DNA of 6,757 bases, from NCBI GenBank assembly GCA_021774355.1, contig JAJFJE010000119.1, positions 1-6,757 on the forward strand. The letters run 5' to 3'. The translations under genes were made by a program, and so were the position numbers. The notes under the pieces are model-generated. The model searched no databases. It was given only the letters and a program-made list of their open reading frames with translations, and was not told the DNA's origin. Each line of letters opens with the position of its first letter. The stretch's first letter is position 1. The DNA comes from Alphaproteobacteria bacterium. Lineage in GTDB: Bacteria; Pseudomonadota; Alphaproteobacteria; Zavarziniales; Zavarziniaceae. Below, in pieces: positions 1 to 5,873 of this stretch.

Positions 1-288
1 GACCACGTACCACACCACCGAGATGGCGCAGATGATGGCAAAGGTCTGCATCAAGGTGGCCAGCACGTTCTTCTTCCGCACCATGCCGCCGTAGAACAGG
101 GCCAGGCCGGGGATCGACATCAGCAGCACCAGCGCCGTCGAGGTCAGCATCCAGGCGGTGGCGCCCGTATCGATGGTGGGCGGTGGGGCGGCAGCCTCGG
201 CATCCTGGGCAAAGGCCGCAATATCGAAACCGAACGCCGTAGCGCCGGCCGCGCTCAGGAGGAGCGCGGTTTTCCAGTTCATCTTCAT
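1..288 (-). CDS. amtB: Ammonium transporter AmtB, N-terminal part (runs off left edge)
   Basis: The first 96 codons of an Amt/MEP/Rh-family ammonium channel are read on the minus strand from ATG at 288. The frame is still open at base 1, so the rest lies outside the window. Residues 1-27 look like a cleavable signal peptide: a Lys-containing start, a hydrophobic core and AFA before Gln28, as is usual for proteobacterial AmtB. Residues about 46-64 form the first membrane helix, ending in the family motif GLALFYGGMVRKKNVL (61-76). A second hydrophobic stretch runs from about 82 to the edge. A second in-frame ATG lies two codons in. ATG 288 is preferred because AGGA (297-300) sits 8 nt before it. 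The gene follows glnK by 23 bp, the classic glnK-amtB operon in which the trimeric PII protein plugs the channel when ammonium rises. Identity is firm; which Amt paralogue it is cannot be told. Confidence 0.93.
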   Translation of the reverse strand, partial: MKMNWKTALLLSAAGATAFGFDIAAFAQDAEAAAPPPTIDTGATAWMLTSTALVLLMSIPGLALFYGGMVRKKNVLATLMQTFAIICAISVVWYVV

Positions 289-311
289 GGAAAGGGTCCT
301 CATGTCAGGGG

Positions 312-650
312 TCACAGCGAGTCCGGCCCGGTCTCGCCGGTGCGGATGCGGACGGATTGTTGCAGGTCGATGACAAAGACCTTGCCGTCGCCGATCTTGC
401 CGGTATGGGCCGCCTTCTGTACGGCCTCGACCACCTGGTCGACGATGTCGTCCGATACGGCGGCTTCGATCTTCACCTTTGGCAGGAAGCTGACCGTGTA
501 TTCCGCGCCCCGGTAGATTTCGGTGTGGCCCTTCTGCCGCCCGAAACCCTTGACTTCACTGACGGTAAGCCCGGGCACGCCAACGGCGGCCAGGGCTTCA
601 CGCACGTCATCGAGCTTGAATGGTTTGATGACGGCTATCACGAGTTTCAT
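312..650 (-). CDS. glnK: Nitrogen regulatory protein PII (GlnK)
   Basis: A complete 112-residue PII signal-transduction protein, the usual family length. It begins MKLVIAVIKPFKLDDVREAL. The T-loop carries KGFGRQKGHTEIYRGAEY (34-51), with Tyr51 as the expected uridylylation site. The nucleotide-binding B-loop TGKIGDGK is at 83-90, and Arg101 and Arg103 of the C-loop are present. All functional residues I can check are intact. PII trimers read ATP/ADP, 2-oxoglutarate and, through uridylylation, glutamine; the GlnK branch acts mainly on AmtB. I call it GlnK rather than GlnB because amtB lies 23 bp downstream and the start is MKLV, as in E. coli GlnK. The alphaproteobacterial names GlnZ and GlnJ are also used for such proteins. 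A G-rich run (GGGGGT) about 7 nt before the ATG may be the ribosome binding site. A sigma-54 promoter and NtrC-like sites upstream suggest induction under nitrogen limitation. Confidence 0.95.
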   Translation of the reverse strand: MKLVIAVIKPFKLDDVREALAAVGVPGLTVSEVKGFGRQKGHTEIYRGAEYTVSFLPKVKIEAAVSDDIVDQVVEAVQKAAHTGKIGDGKVFVIDLQQSVRIRTGETGPDSL

Positions 651-745
651 GGTCTACCCCCACGATTGCCAAGTAAGGCCGCTCCGGCCGTGTCCCCCGC
701 ATGATGCGAAAGGCAGCGACCGGCCGCGCCACCCGGCCAAGCAGA

Positions 746-761
746 GTCAAGAAGCGTGCCA
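746..761 (-). promoter_or_regulatory. Predicted sigma-54 promoter of glnK-amtB
   Basis: Read on the minus strand, this is TGGCACGCTTCTTGAC against the sigma-54 consensus TGGCACG-N4-TTGCW. The -24 box is perfect and the spacing exact. The -12 box has GA in place of the usual GC, its main weakness. The predicted start site is near 735, giving a leader of about 85 nt before the glnK ATG. Control of glnK-amtB by sigma-54 and NtrC is established in other proteobacteria; its use here is inferred. Confidence 0.62.
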
Positions 762-833
762 ACCGGGCATCTCGCCGCAGCGCTGCGTGAAATGCCCCGA
801 CACGCGGGCAACTGATCCGCCGTATGCACAAAG

Positions 834-863
834 TTGCGTCATTGCACAAATTTTGTGCATAAA
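834..863 (+). promoter_or_regulatory. Possible sigma-70 promoter of the RsmB/NOP-family gene
   Basis: TTGCGT (834-839) and CATAAA (858-863) are 18 bp apart, each a partial match to -35 and -10. A start site near 870 would leave a leader of about 38 nt before the ATG at 908. It is the only AT-rich stretch upstream of this gene, which supports it. The match is modest, and the boxes are interleaved with the NtrC-like dyads. Confidence 0.3.
843..859. promoter_or_regulatory. Probable NtrC-binding site (enhancer for glnK)
   Basis: A perfect dyad, TGCAC-N7-GTGCA, which matches the core of the known NtrC (GlnG) operator in spacing and half-sites. Its centre (851) lies about 116 bp upstream of the predicted sigma-54 start site, within the usual enhancer range. 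It also falls between the possible -35 and -10 boxes of the divergent methyltransferase gene. The call rests on consensus match and location. Confidence 0.6.
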
Positions 864-872
864 ACTTGTGCG
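856..872. promoter_or_regulatory. Second, weaker NtrC-like dyad
   Basis: TGCAT-N7-GTGCG has the same geometry as the stronger neighbouring dyad, with one mismatch per half-site, and overlaps it by four bases with centres 13 bp apart. A lone half-site TGCAC also occurs at 825-829. NtrC enhancers often come in pairs, but a 13-bp centre spacing is closer than typical, so this could be an alternative register rather than a separate site. Confidence 0.35.
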
Positions 873-907
873 ACAGACCGTCTCGCCGTCGCTACTGTCG
901 CACCGCC

Positions 908-2248
908 ATGAGCTCGACTCGATCATCCCCGACGGCCGCTCGGCCGTTTCGCCGCCCCGCCGTCAAGGCCGAGGCGCTGCTCGCCGCTGCCGCCCTCGAC
1001 TGCGCGGTCAAGGTCGATAGCGGCCGCGCCGCGGACCGCGTACTACAGGCCGCCTTCGACCAGCGGCGGTGGTCTCCCGCCGACCGCGGGCGGATCGCCC
1101 GGCTGATCCTGGGGATCCAACGCTCGCGCCGCCAGCTCGACTGGTGGCTCGACCGGGCGGGGGTGCGGCCGGCCCCGCTGGCCCGTCTGGTCGCCGCCCT
1201 GCTGCTGCTCGAGAAACTGCCCAAAGCCGCGGTGATGAAGCATTTGCCGCGCCTGCCGGCGATCGAGGCCAAGGCCATTCCGGTGCTCGAGGGCCGTACC
1301 CTCGACCATCCGGATCAGCCGCCGGCCGTGGCGGCCAATCTGCCTGACTGGCTGGCCAAGCCGCTACAGGCCCGTTTCGGGCCGCGCTTTGCCGTCGAGA
1401 TCGAGGCGCTGAACGCCGAGACCGGCCTGAACCTGCGGGTGAACGCCCTCAAGGCCTCCCGCGACGAGGTGGTCCTGCGGCTTGCGGCCGAAGACATCGC
1501 GGCAAAGCCGACCGTCCTGTCGCCCCTGGGACTGAGAGTCGACGGCCGGCCGGCCCTGGCGCGCACCGCCGTGTGGCGGGACGGGCTGTTCGAGGTGCAG
1601 GACGAGGCATCCCAGTTGGCCGCCCTGCTGGTGGGTGCGCGGCCGGGCGAACGGGTGCTCGATTTCTGTGCCGGGGCCGGCGGCAAGACCCTCGCCCTGG
1701 CCGGTTGCATGGCCAATAAGGGCCGCCTGTCGGCGACCGATATCGACGCCCGGCGGCTGACCGACGCCGGATTGCGCCTGCGCCGGGCGGGCGTCCACAA
1801 TGCCGAATGCCACGCCCTGGTCGCCGGCGATTCCTGGCTCAAGCGCCGGCGCGGCAGCTTCGACCGGGTGCTGGTGGATGCCCCGTGCAGCGGCACCGGC
1901 ACCTGGCGGCGCAATCCCGACGCCAAGTGGCGGAGCAGCGCCGACGAACTGGACCGCCTGATCGTGCTCCAGGACGAGGTGCTGGCGCGGGCGGCAACGC
2001 TGGTGCGGCCGGGCGGAACGCTGGTCTATGCCACCTGTTCTGTGCTGACGGTCGAGAACGAGGAGCGGGTGACGGCGTTTCTGGGCCGCCATCCGGAATT
2101 CCGTGTGGTGCCCCTGTCCGAGGCCTGGAGCGACACCGGGTCGCCGGCACCGGCGCCCGGTCCCGGGCCTTATCTCGTCCTGACCCCGGCGCGTCACGGC
2201 ACAGACGGCTTTTTTGCCGCCCGCCTGGTGCGCCAGACCGCGCCGTGA
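908..2248 (+). CDS. RsmB/NOP-family SAM-dependent RNA (cytosine-5) methyltransferase
   Basis: A 446-residue protein. The helical N-terminal part (about 19-120) resembles the NusB-like RNA-binding domain of RsmB/Sun proteins. The C-terminal half is a Rossmann methyltransferase: FCAGAGGKT (253-261) is SAM motif I and DID follows the next strand. DAPCSGTGTWRRNPDAKW supplies the motif IV cysteine, Cys327. YATCS supplies the motif VI cysteine, Cys377, which in this family is the nucleophile that attacks cytosine C6. Both cysteines are present, so the enzyme should be active. E. coli RsmB, which makes m5C967 in 16S rRNA, has CAAPGG and PCSATG instead, so this may be a paralogue with another target; I therefore give no symbol. 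ATG 908 is chosen although no clear Shine-Dalgarno precedes it; an in-frame TTG at 866 would add 14 Arg-rich residues overlapping the promoter region. rlmJ overlaps its stop by 4 bp. Confidence 0.88.
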   Translation: MSSTRSSPTAARPFRRPAVKAEALLAAAALDCAVKVDSGRAADRVLQAAFDQRRWSPADRGRIARLILGIQRSRRQLDWWLDRAGVRPAPLARLVAALLLLEKLPKAAVMKHLPRLPAIEAKAIPVLEGRTLDHPDQPPAVAANLPDWLAKPLQARFGPRFAVEIEALNAETGLNLRVNALKASRDEVVLRLAAEDIAAKPTVLSPLGLRVDGRPALARTAVWRDGLFEVQDEASQLAALLVGARPGERVLDFCAGAGGKTLALAGCMANKGRLSATDIDARRLTDAGLRLRRAGVHNAECHALVAGDSWLKRRRGSFDRVLVDAPCSGTGTWRRNPDAKWRSSADELDRLIVLQDEVLARAATLVRPGGTLVYATCSVLTVENEERVTAFLGRHPEFRVVPLSEAWSDTGSPAPAPGPGPYLVLTPARHGTDGFFAARLVRQTAP

Positions 2249-3075
2249 ACTACCGCCACGGCTTTCATGCCGGCAATGTCGCCGATGTTCTCAAGCATGG
2301 CGTGTTGCTCGCCATCCTCGACTATCTGGCCCGGAAGCCGGGCGCGGTGACCGTGCTCGACAGCCATGCCGGCGCCGGCCTCTATGACCGGGCTGCGGAC
2401 GGCGAATGGCCCGCCGGCATCGGCCGGCTGGAATCGGCCGCCGCCCTGCCGCCCCTGGCGGCGCGGCTGGTGGCCGCCGTGGCGCCCTATCCCGACAGCT
2501 ATCCGGGGTCGCCCATCCTGGCCCGGGATTGCCTGCGCCCCCAGGACCGCCTGATCGCCTGCGAGCGCGACCCCGGCGTGGCCAGCCGGTTGCGCCGGGC
2601 GCTGGCCGGCGACCGCCGCGCCGCGGTCCATTGCCGCGACGGCTGGGGCGGCCTCAAGGCATTGTTGCCGCCGGCCACCCCGCGATGCCTGGTGCTGATC
2701 GATCCGCCCTACGAGACAGCTGACGATTTTACCCGCCTGGCGACCGGCCTGGTGCAGGCCGGGCAGCGCCTGTCGACGGCGATTCTGGCGGGTTGGTATC
2801 CGGTCAAGGGACGTGCTGCGGCCGACGGCTTGGCCGCTGCCCTGTATCGTTCGGGCCTGGCCCGGGTGCTGCGCGTCGAACTGCTGGTCGAACCGGCCGA
2901 CGATCCCCGCCGCCTGGCCGGCAGCGGCCTTATCCTGGTGCGCCCGCCCTTCGGTCTTGCCGCGGCGCTGGCGGCCGACCTGCCCGCCATCGTCGACACC
3001 CTGGGGCGCCGGGGCACCGGTGGTGCGCGGGTCGACTGGCTGTCCGGCGAGACCGCGGCGCCATCGGAAGAATGA
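2245..3075 (+). CDS. rlmJ: 23S rRNA (adenine(2030)-N6)-methyltransferase RlmJ
   Basis: A 276-residue protein, close to the 280 of E. coli RlmJ and recognisable from end to end. The N-terminal family signature NYRHGFHAGNVADVLKH is at 2-18, SAM motif I DSHAGAG at 39-45, YPGSP further in, the catalytic DPPY of N6-adenine methyltransferases at 153-156, then WYPV. RlmJ methylates A2030 of 23S rRNA on naked or partly assembled RNA. The start is GTG 2245, because the signature begins directly there and the GTGA overlap with the preceding stop (2246-2248) gives translational coupling. The frame stays open upstream to an ATG at 1807, but that stretch only shadows the methyltransferase gene. The last residues (GETAA...) are encoded by one arm of the terminator-like inverted repeat. 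The sequence looks intact and the assignment is strong. Confidence 0.93.
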   Translation: MNYRHGFHAGNVADVLKHGVLLAILDYLARKPGAVTVLDSHAGAGLYDRAADGEWPAGIGRLESAAALPPLAARLVAAVAPYPDSYPGSPILARDCLRPQDRLIACERDPGVASRLRRALAGDRRAAVHCRDGWGGLKALLPPATPRCLVLIDPPYETADDFTRLATGLVQAGQRLSTAILAGWYPVKGRAAADGLAAALYRSGLARVLRVELLVEPADDPRRLAGSGLILVRPPFGLAAALAADLPAIVDTLGRRGTGGARVDWLSGETAAPSEE

Positions 3076-3090
3076 GGCCGCGGTCTCGCC
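3046..3090. terminator. Bidirectional terminator-like hairpin between rlmJ and phaR
   Basis: Perfect 14-bp inverted repeat: GGCGAGACCGCGGC at 3046-3059 and its exact reverse complement at 3077-3090, with a 17-nt loop. The rlmJ stop codon (3073-3075) lies in the loop, and the phaR stop is 10 bp beyond the right arm. It sits exactly where two convergent genes meet and would fold in both transcripts. Neither side has a T-rich tract, so it is not a canonical intrinsic terminator; it may pause polymerase, assist Rho or protect 3' ends. Confidence 0.68.
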
Positions 3091-3099
3091 CAGGCCGGT

Positions 3100-3702
3100 T
3101 CAGGAATCGCTGCCGGTCTTCTTGGGCGGGACCAGGCTGTCCAGGCGGCTCTGCATCGAGTCGATCTGCGCCCTGAGGGCGGCAATCTCGGACTCGCCGC
3201 CGGGCGCCGGCGGCGCCTCGCCTTCGCTGTTTTCGCGCAGGGCGCCGAACGGCGAAAAGGCCCGGGCCGCCCGTTCGAACAGGGAGATGTTCTGGCGGGC
3301 CAGTTCCTCGAAAGAGCGGAACGGGTTCTTACCGGCAATCGCCTCGGTCACCATATTGCGGACCTGTTCTTGATTCCGCGCAAAGGATTCCATCGACAGA
3401 TCGAGGTAGTTTGGCACGACGGCCTGGAGCTGGTCGCCATAGAAGCGGATCAACTGGCGGAGGAAGCGGATGGGCAGCAGGTTCTGCCCCTTGCCTTCCT
3501 CCTCGAAGATGATCTGGGTCAGCACCGACCGGGTGATGTCTTCCCCGGTCTTGGCGTCGAAGACCACGAAGTCTTCGCCGCTTTTCACCATCTGCGACAG
3601 ATGGTCGAGGGTCACATAGCTCGATGTCGCAGTGTTGTAGAGTCGGCGGTTGGCGTACTTCTTGATGGTGACCGGCGCCTCGCCTTGCGGTTTTTTTGCC
3701 AC
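3100..3702 (-). CDS. phaR: Polyhydroxyalkanoate synthesis regulator/repressor PhaR
   Basis: A 200-residue protein. Residues 11-70 form the PHB/PHA accumulation regulator DNA-binding domain: VTIKKYANRRLYNTATSSYV, then FVVFDAKTGEDITRSVLTQIIFEEE. Residues about 75-115 carry the PHB_acc region (LLPIRFLRQLIRFYGDQLQ...). A Pro/Gly-rich linker leads to a short coiled coil (about 170-190, SEIAALRAQIDSMQSRLDSL) that may drive oligomerisation. In Paracoccus, Cupriavidus and Rhodobacter, PhaR binds DNA and represses phasin and its own gene. It is released when it binds nascent PHA granules, so it senses polymer. The start is GTG 3702, which gives the usual short MAKK- lead before the domain; no strong Shine-Dalgarno is visible. 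The gene is divergent from phaA-phaB and convergent with rlmJ, with 24 bp between stop codons. Identity is firm; the targets are inferred. Confidence 0.93.
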   Translation of the reverse strand: MAKKPQGEAPVTIKKYANRRLYNTATSSYVTLDHLSQMVKSGEDFVVFDAKTGEDITRSVLTQIIFEEEGKGQNLLPIRFLRQLIRFYGDQLQAVVPNYLDLSMESFARNQEQVRNMVTEAIAGKNPFRSFEELARQNISLFERAARAFSPFGALRENSEGEAPPAPGGESEIAALRAQIDSMQSRLDSLVPPKKTGSDS

Positions 3703-3738
3703 GGTGAAATCCGGTTCTGAGAGGGTGTCCGTTACGTG

Positions 3739-3767
3739 ATTGTCCGTGTTGCAGTGCCGAGACGCAA
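3739..3767 (-). promoter_or_regulatory. Possible phaR promoter with internal TTGC/GCAA dyad
   Basis: On the minus strand TTGCGT (3767-3762) and GACAAT (3744-3739) are 17 bp apart, a fair sigma-70-like pair, giving a start near 3732 and a leader of about 30 nt. An inverted repeat TTGC-N11-GCAA (3749-3767) covers the -35 box and the spacer, a position suited to autorepression. PhaR sites in other alphaproteobacteria are described as TGC/GCA-type repeats, but this one is not an exact match to any site I know. Confidence 0.33.
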
Positions 3768-3775
3768 GCGCCGCG

Positions 3776-3787
3776 TGCGAATTCGCA
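3776..3787. promoter_or_regulatory. 12-bp palindrome in the phaR-phaA divergent region
   Basis: TGCGAATTCGCA is a perfect palindrome (TGC-N6-GCA). It lies 8 bp upstream of the possible phaR -35 box and 24 bp upstream of the possible phaA -35 box, a good place for an operator acting on both genes. A PhaR operator is the obvious guess because PhaR is known to autoregulate. A short ATCGCGAT palindrome lies nearby at about 3795-3802. Function is inferred from symmetry and place only. Confidence 0.35.
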
Positions 3788-3811
3788 GAAAGCGCATCGC
3801 GATTTCGACGT

Positions 3812-3840
3812 TTGCGCCCACTCCGGCCGCTCGTTATGGT
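3812..3840 (+). promoter_or_regulatory. Possible phaA-phaB promoter
   Basis: TTGCGC (3812-3817) and TATGGT (3835-3840) are separated by 17 bp, partial matches to sigma-70 -35 and -10 boxes. The start site would be near 3847, about 77 nt before the phaA ATG. No better pair is visible in this gap. The hexamers are weak, so this is tentative. Confidence 0.27.
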
Positions 3841-3923
3841 TCAGCGCGCGATGAAGCCCGCCCCTTCCGCCCGGCCCCATACAACCTTTCGCGAGCATTT
3901 GCTCCAATCATGAGGAAAGAGTC

Positions 3924-5099
3924 ATGACTGACGTCGTCATTGTCGCTGCCACCCGCACGCCGGTGGGCTCGTTCAGTGGAGCCCTCGCGGGGGTTCCCGC
4001 CCATTTTCTCGGCCAGACAGTGATTTCCGAGCTGTTGAAGCGGGCGCAGATCGCCGGCTCTGACGTGTCCGAAGTCATTCTCGGCCAGATCCTGACGGCG
4101 GGGCAGGGGCAGAATCCGGCCCGCCAGGCATCGGTGAATGCCGGCCTGCCGGTGGAAGTGCCGGCCTGGGGCATCAACCAGTTATGCGGCTCGGGCCTGC
4201 GCGCCGTCGCCCTCGGCTACCAGGCGGTCGCCCGCGGCGATTCGCCCATCGTCATCGCCGGGGGCCAGGAGAGCATGAGCCAGGCCCAGCACGTCGCCCA
4301 CCTGCGCAACGGCGTGAAGATGGGTGATCTCAAATTCCTCGATTCCATGCTGCGGGACGGCCTGACCGACGCCTTCCACGGCTACCACATGGGCAACACC
4401 GCCGAGAACGTGGCGCGTAAATGGCAACTGACCCGCGACGAGCAGGATGCCTTCGCCGTGGCCTCGCAGAACAAGGCCGAGGCGGCCCAGGCGGCGGGCC
4501 GCTTCAAGGACGAGATCACCCCGGTGGTGATCAAGGGGCGCAAGGGCGATGTGGTCGTGGCCGATGACGAATATATCCGCAAGGGCGTGACCATCGATCT
4601 TCTCAGCAACCTGCGGCCTGCCTTCGACAAGGAGGGCACGGTGACCGCCGGCAATGCCAGCGGGATCAATGACGGTGCCGCCGGCGTGGTGCTGATGAGC
4701 GCTGCCGAAGCCGCCAAGCGGGGCCTGACGCCGCTGGCCCGGATCGTCTCCTGGGCCCATGCCGGGGTCGATCCCGCGATCATGGGCACCGGCCCGATCC
4801 CGGCCTCCCGTGCCGCCCTGGCCAAGGCCGGCTGGACCGTCGACCAGCTGGACCTGATCGAGGCCAACGAGGCCTTCGCCGCCCAGGCCCTGGCGGTCAA
4901 CAAGGAACTGGGCTGGGATACCGCCAAGGTCAATGTCAATGGCGGGGCGATCGCCATCGGCCATCCGATCGGGGCGTCGGGTGCCCGGGTGCTGGTCACC
5001 CTGCTGCACGAAATGCAGAAGCGCGATGCCAAGAAGGGCCTTGCCACGCTGTGCATCGGCGGTGGCATGGGCATCGCCCTGACGGTTGCCCGCGACTGA
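3924..5099 (+). CDS. phaA: Acetyl-CoA acetyltransferase (biosynthetic beta-ketothiolase) PhaA
   Basis: A 391-residue thiolase, one residue shorter than the well-studied Zoogloea enzyme (392). All catalytic residues are in place: the nucleophile Cys88 in NQLCGSGLRA, His347 in GHPIGASG, and Cys377 in CIGGGMG. The thiolase signature NEAFAAQ and the substrate-loop motif GGQESMS are also present. It joins two acetyl-CoA into acetoacetyl-CoA in the cytoplasm, the first step of polyhydroxybutyrate synthesis. By sequence alone it could equally be a catabolic atoB; the neighbours phaB (51 bp downstream) and divergent phaR decide for phaA. ATG 3924 is supported by GAGGAAAGA at 3912-3920. Codon use and GC are like the surrounding genes, with no sign of transfer or damage. 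Confidence 0.95.
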   Translation: MTDVVIVAATRTPVGSFSGALAGVPAHFLGQTVISELLKRAQIAGSDVSEVILGQILTAGQGQNPARQASVNAGLPVEVPAWGINQLCGSGLRAVALGYQAVARGDSPIVIAGGQESMSQAQHVAHLRNGVKMGDLKFLDSMLRDGLTDAFHGYHMGNTAENVARKWQLTRDEQDAFAVASQNKAEAAQAAGRFKDEITPVVIKGRKGDVVVADDEYIRKGVTIDLLSNLRPAFDKEGTVTAGNASGINDGAAGVVLMSAAEAAKRGLTPLARIVSWAHAGVDPAIMGTGPIPASRAALAKAGWTVDQLDLIEANEAFAAQALAVNKELGWDTAKVNVNGGAIAIGHPIGASGARVLVTLLHEMQKRDAKKGLATLCIGGGMGIALTVARD

Positions 5100-5139
5100 C
5101 GCGTCGCCGAATTCCGAGCAAAGACAAAGCGACGGCTTG

Positions 5140-5147
5140 AGGAGGGT
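5140..5147 (+). promoter_or_regulatory. Strong ribosome binding site of phaB
   Basis: GAGGAGGG lies a few bases before the phaB ATG at 5151 and is the strongest Shine-Dalgarno in the window. The 51-bp phaA-phaB gap shows no clear promoter or terminator, so phaB is probably made from the phaA transcript with its own efficient initiation. Confidence 0.7.
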
Positions 5148-5150
5148 CTC

Positions 5151-5873
5151 ATGGGTAAGGTAGCAGTGGTCACCGGTGGCACGCGCGGCATAGGCGAGGC
5201 CATTTCGGTGGCGCTGAACGCCGCCGGCTTCACGGTGGCCGCCAATTATGCCGGCAATGATGCCGCGGCGGCCAAGTTCAAGGGCGAAACCGGCATCGCC
5301 GTCTACAAATGGTCGGTGGCGGATTTCGACGAATGCCGGACCGGCCTGGCCAAGGTCGAGGCCGATCTGGGGCCGGTCCAGGTGGTCGTCAATAATGCCG
5401 GGATCACCCGCGACACCATGCTCCACCGCATGAAGCCCGAGCACTGGCAGGCGGTGATCGACACCGATCTCAGTTCCCTGTTCAACATGTGCCGCAATGT
5501 CATTGAGGGCATGCGCGAGCGCAATTTCGGCCGTATCATCAATATCGCGTCGATCAACGGCCAGAAGGGCCAGATGGGTCAGACGAATTATTCCGCAGCG
5601 AAAGCCGGCCTGATCGGCTTCACCAAGGCTCTGGCCATGGAAAGCGCCGCCAAGGGGATCACGGTCAACGCCGTCGCCCCCGGCTACATCAACACCGAAA
5701 TGGTCGCGGCCGTGCCCGAGGCCGTGCTGCAGAAGATCATTGCCCAGATCCCGGCGGGCCGCCTCGGCGCCGCGGACGAAATTGCCCGGGCGGTGACCTT
5801 CCTGGCCGCCGACGAGGCCGCCTGGATCACCGGTTCGACCCTCACGATCAACGGCGGCCAATACTGTGCCTGA
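5151..5873 (+). CDS. phaB: Acetoacetyl-CoA reductase PhaB (NADPH-dependent)
   Basis: A 240-residue short-chain dehydrogenase/reductase. The nucleotide-binding TGGTRGIG is at 8-15 and NNAG at 81-84. The active-site triad is Ser134, Tyr147 and Lys151, within SINGQKGQMGQTNYSAAKAG; that long match to PhaB of Cupriavidus separates it from FabG. The C-terminus TGSTLTINGGQYCA also fits the family. PhaB reduces acetoacetyl-CoA to (R)-3-hydroxybutyryl-CoA, the monomer used by PHA synthase. It follows phaA by 51 bp with a strong GAGGAGGG site, so the two form an operon. Its stop (5871-5873) is overlapped by the GTG start of the next gene. The synthase gene phaC is not in the window. No abnormal residues were seen. 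Confidence 0.95.
   Translation: MGKVAVVTGGTRGIGEAISVALNAAGFTVAANYAGNDAAAAKFKGETGIAVYKWSVADFDECRTGLAKVEADLGPVQVVVNNAGITRDTMLHRMKPEHWQAVIDTDLSSLFNMCRNVIEGMRERNFGRIINIASINGQKGQMGQTNYSAAKAGLIGFTKALAMESAAKGITVNAVAPGYINTEMVAAVPEAVLQKIIAQIPAGRLGAADEIARAVTFLAADEAAWITGSTLTINGGQYCA

Noticed and set aside
866..907. TTG start for the RsmB/NOP gene 14 codons upstream
   Set aside because: It would put the start inside the dyads and next to the predicted -10 box with no ribosome binding site; ATG 908 gives a normal family length.
523..1020. Plus-strand open frame covering the glnK upstream region
   Set aside because: It overlaps glnK, the sigma-54 promoter and the start of the methyltransferase, and its translation resembles no known protein.
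1807..2244. N-terminal extension of the rlmJ frame back to an ATG at 1807
   Set aside because: The translation is Arg/Pro/Ala-rich and overlaps the methyltransferase in another frame; the RlmJ family signature begins exactly at GTG 2245.
3329..3907. Minus-strand open frame overlapping phaR and its upstream region
   Set aside because: It is an out-of-frame shadow of phaR, whose own frame gives a full PHB_acc-type protein.
5102..5134. CGTCGC/GCGACG inverted repeat in the phaA-phaB gap
   Set aside because: Only six pairs with a 21-nt loop and no T-tract; expected by chance in GC-rich DNA and unlikely to separate phaA from phaB.
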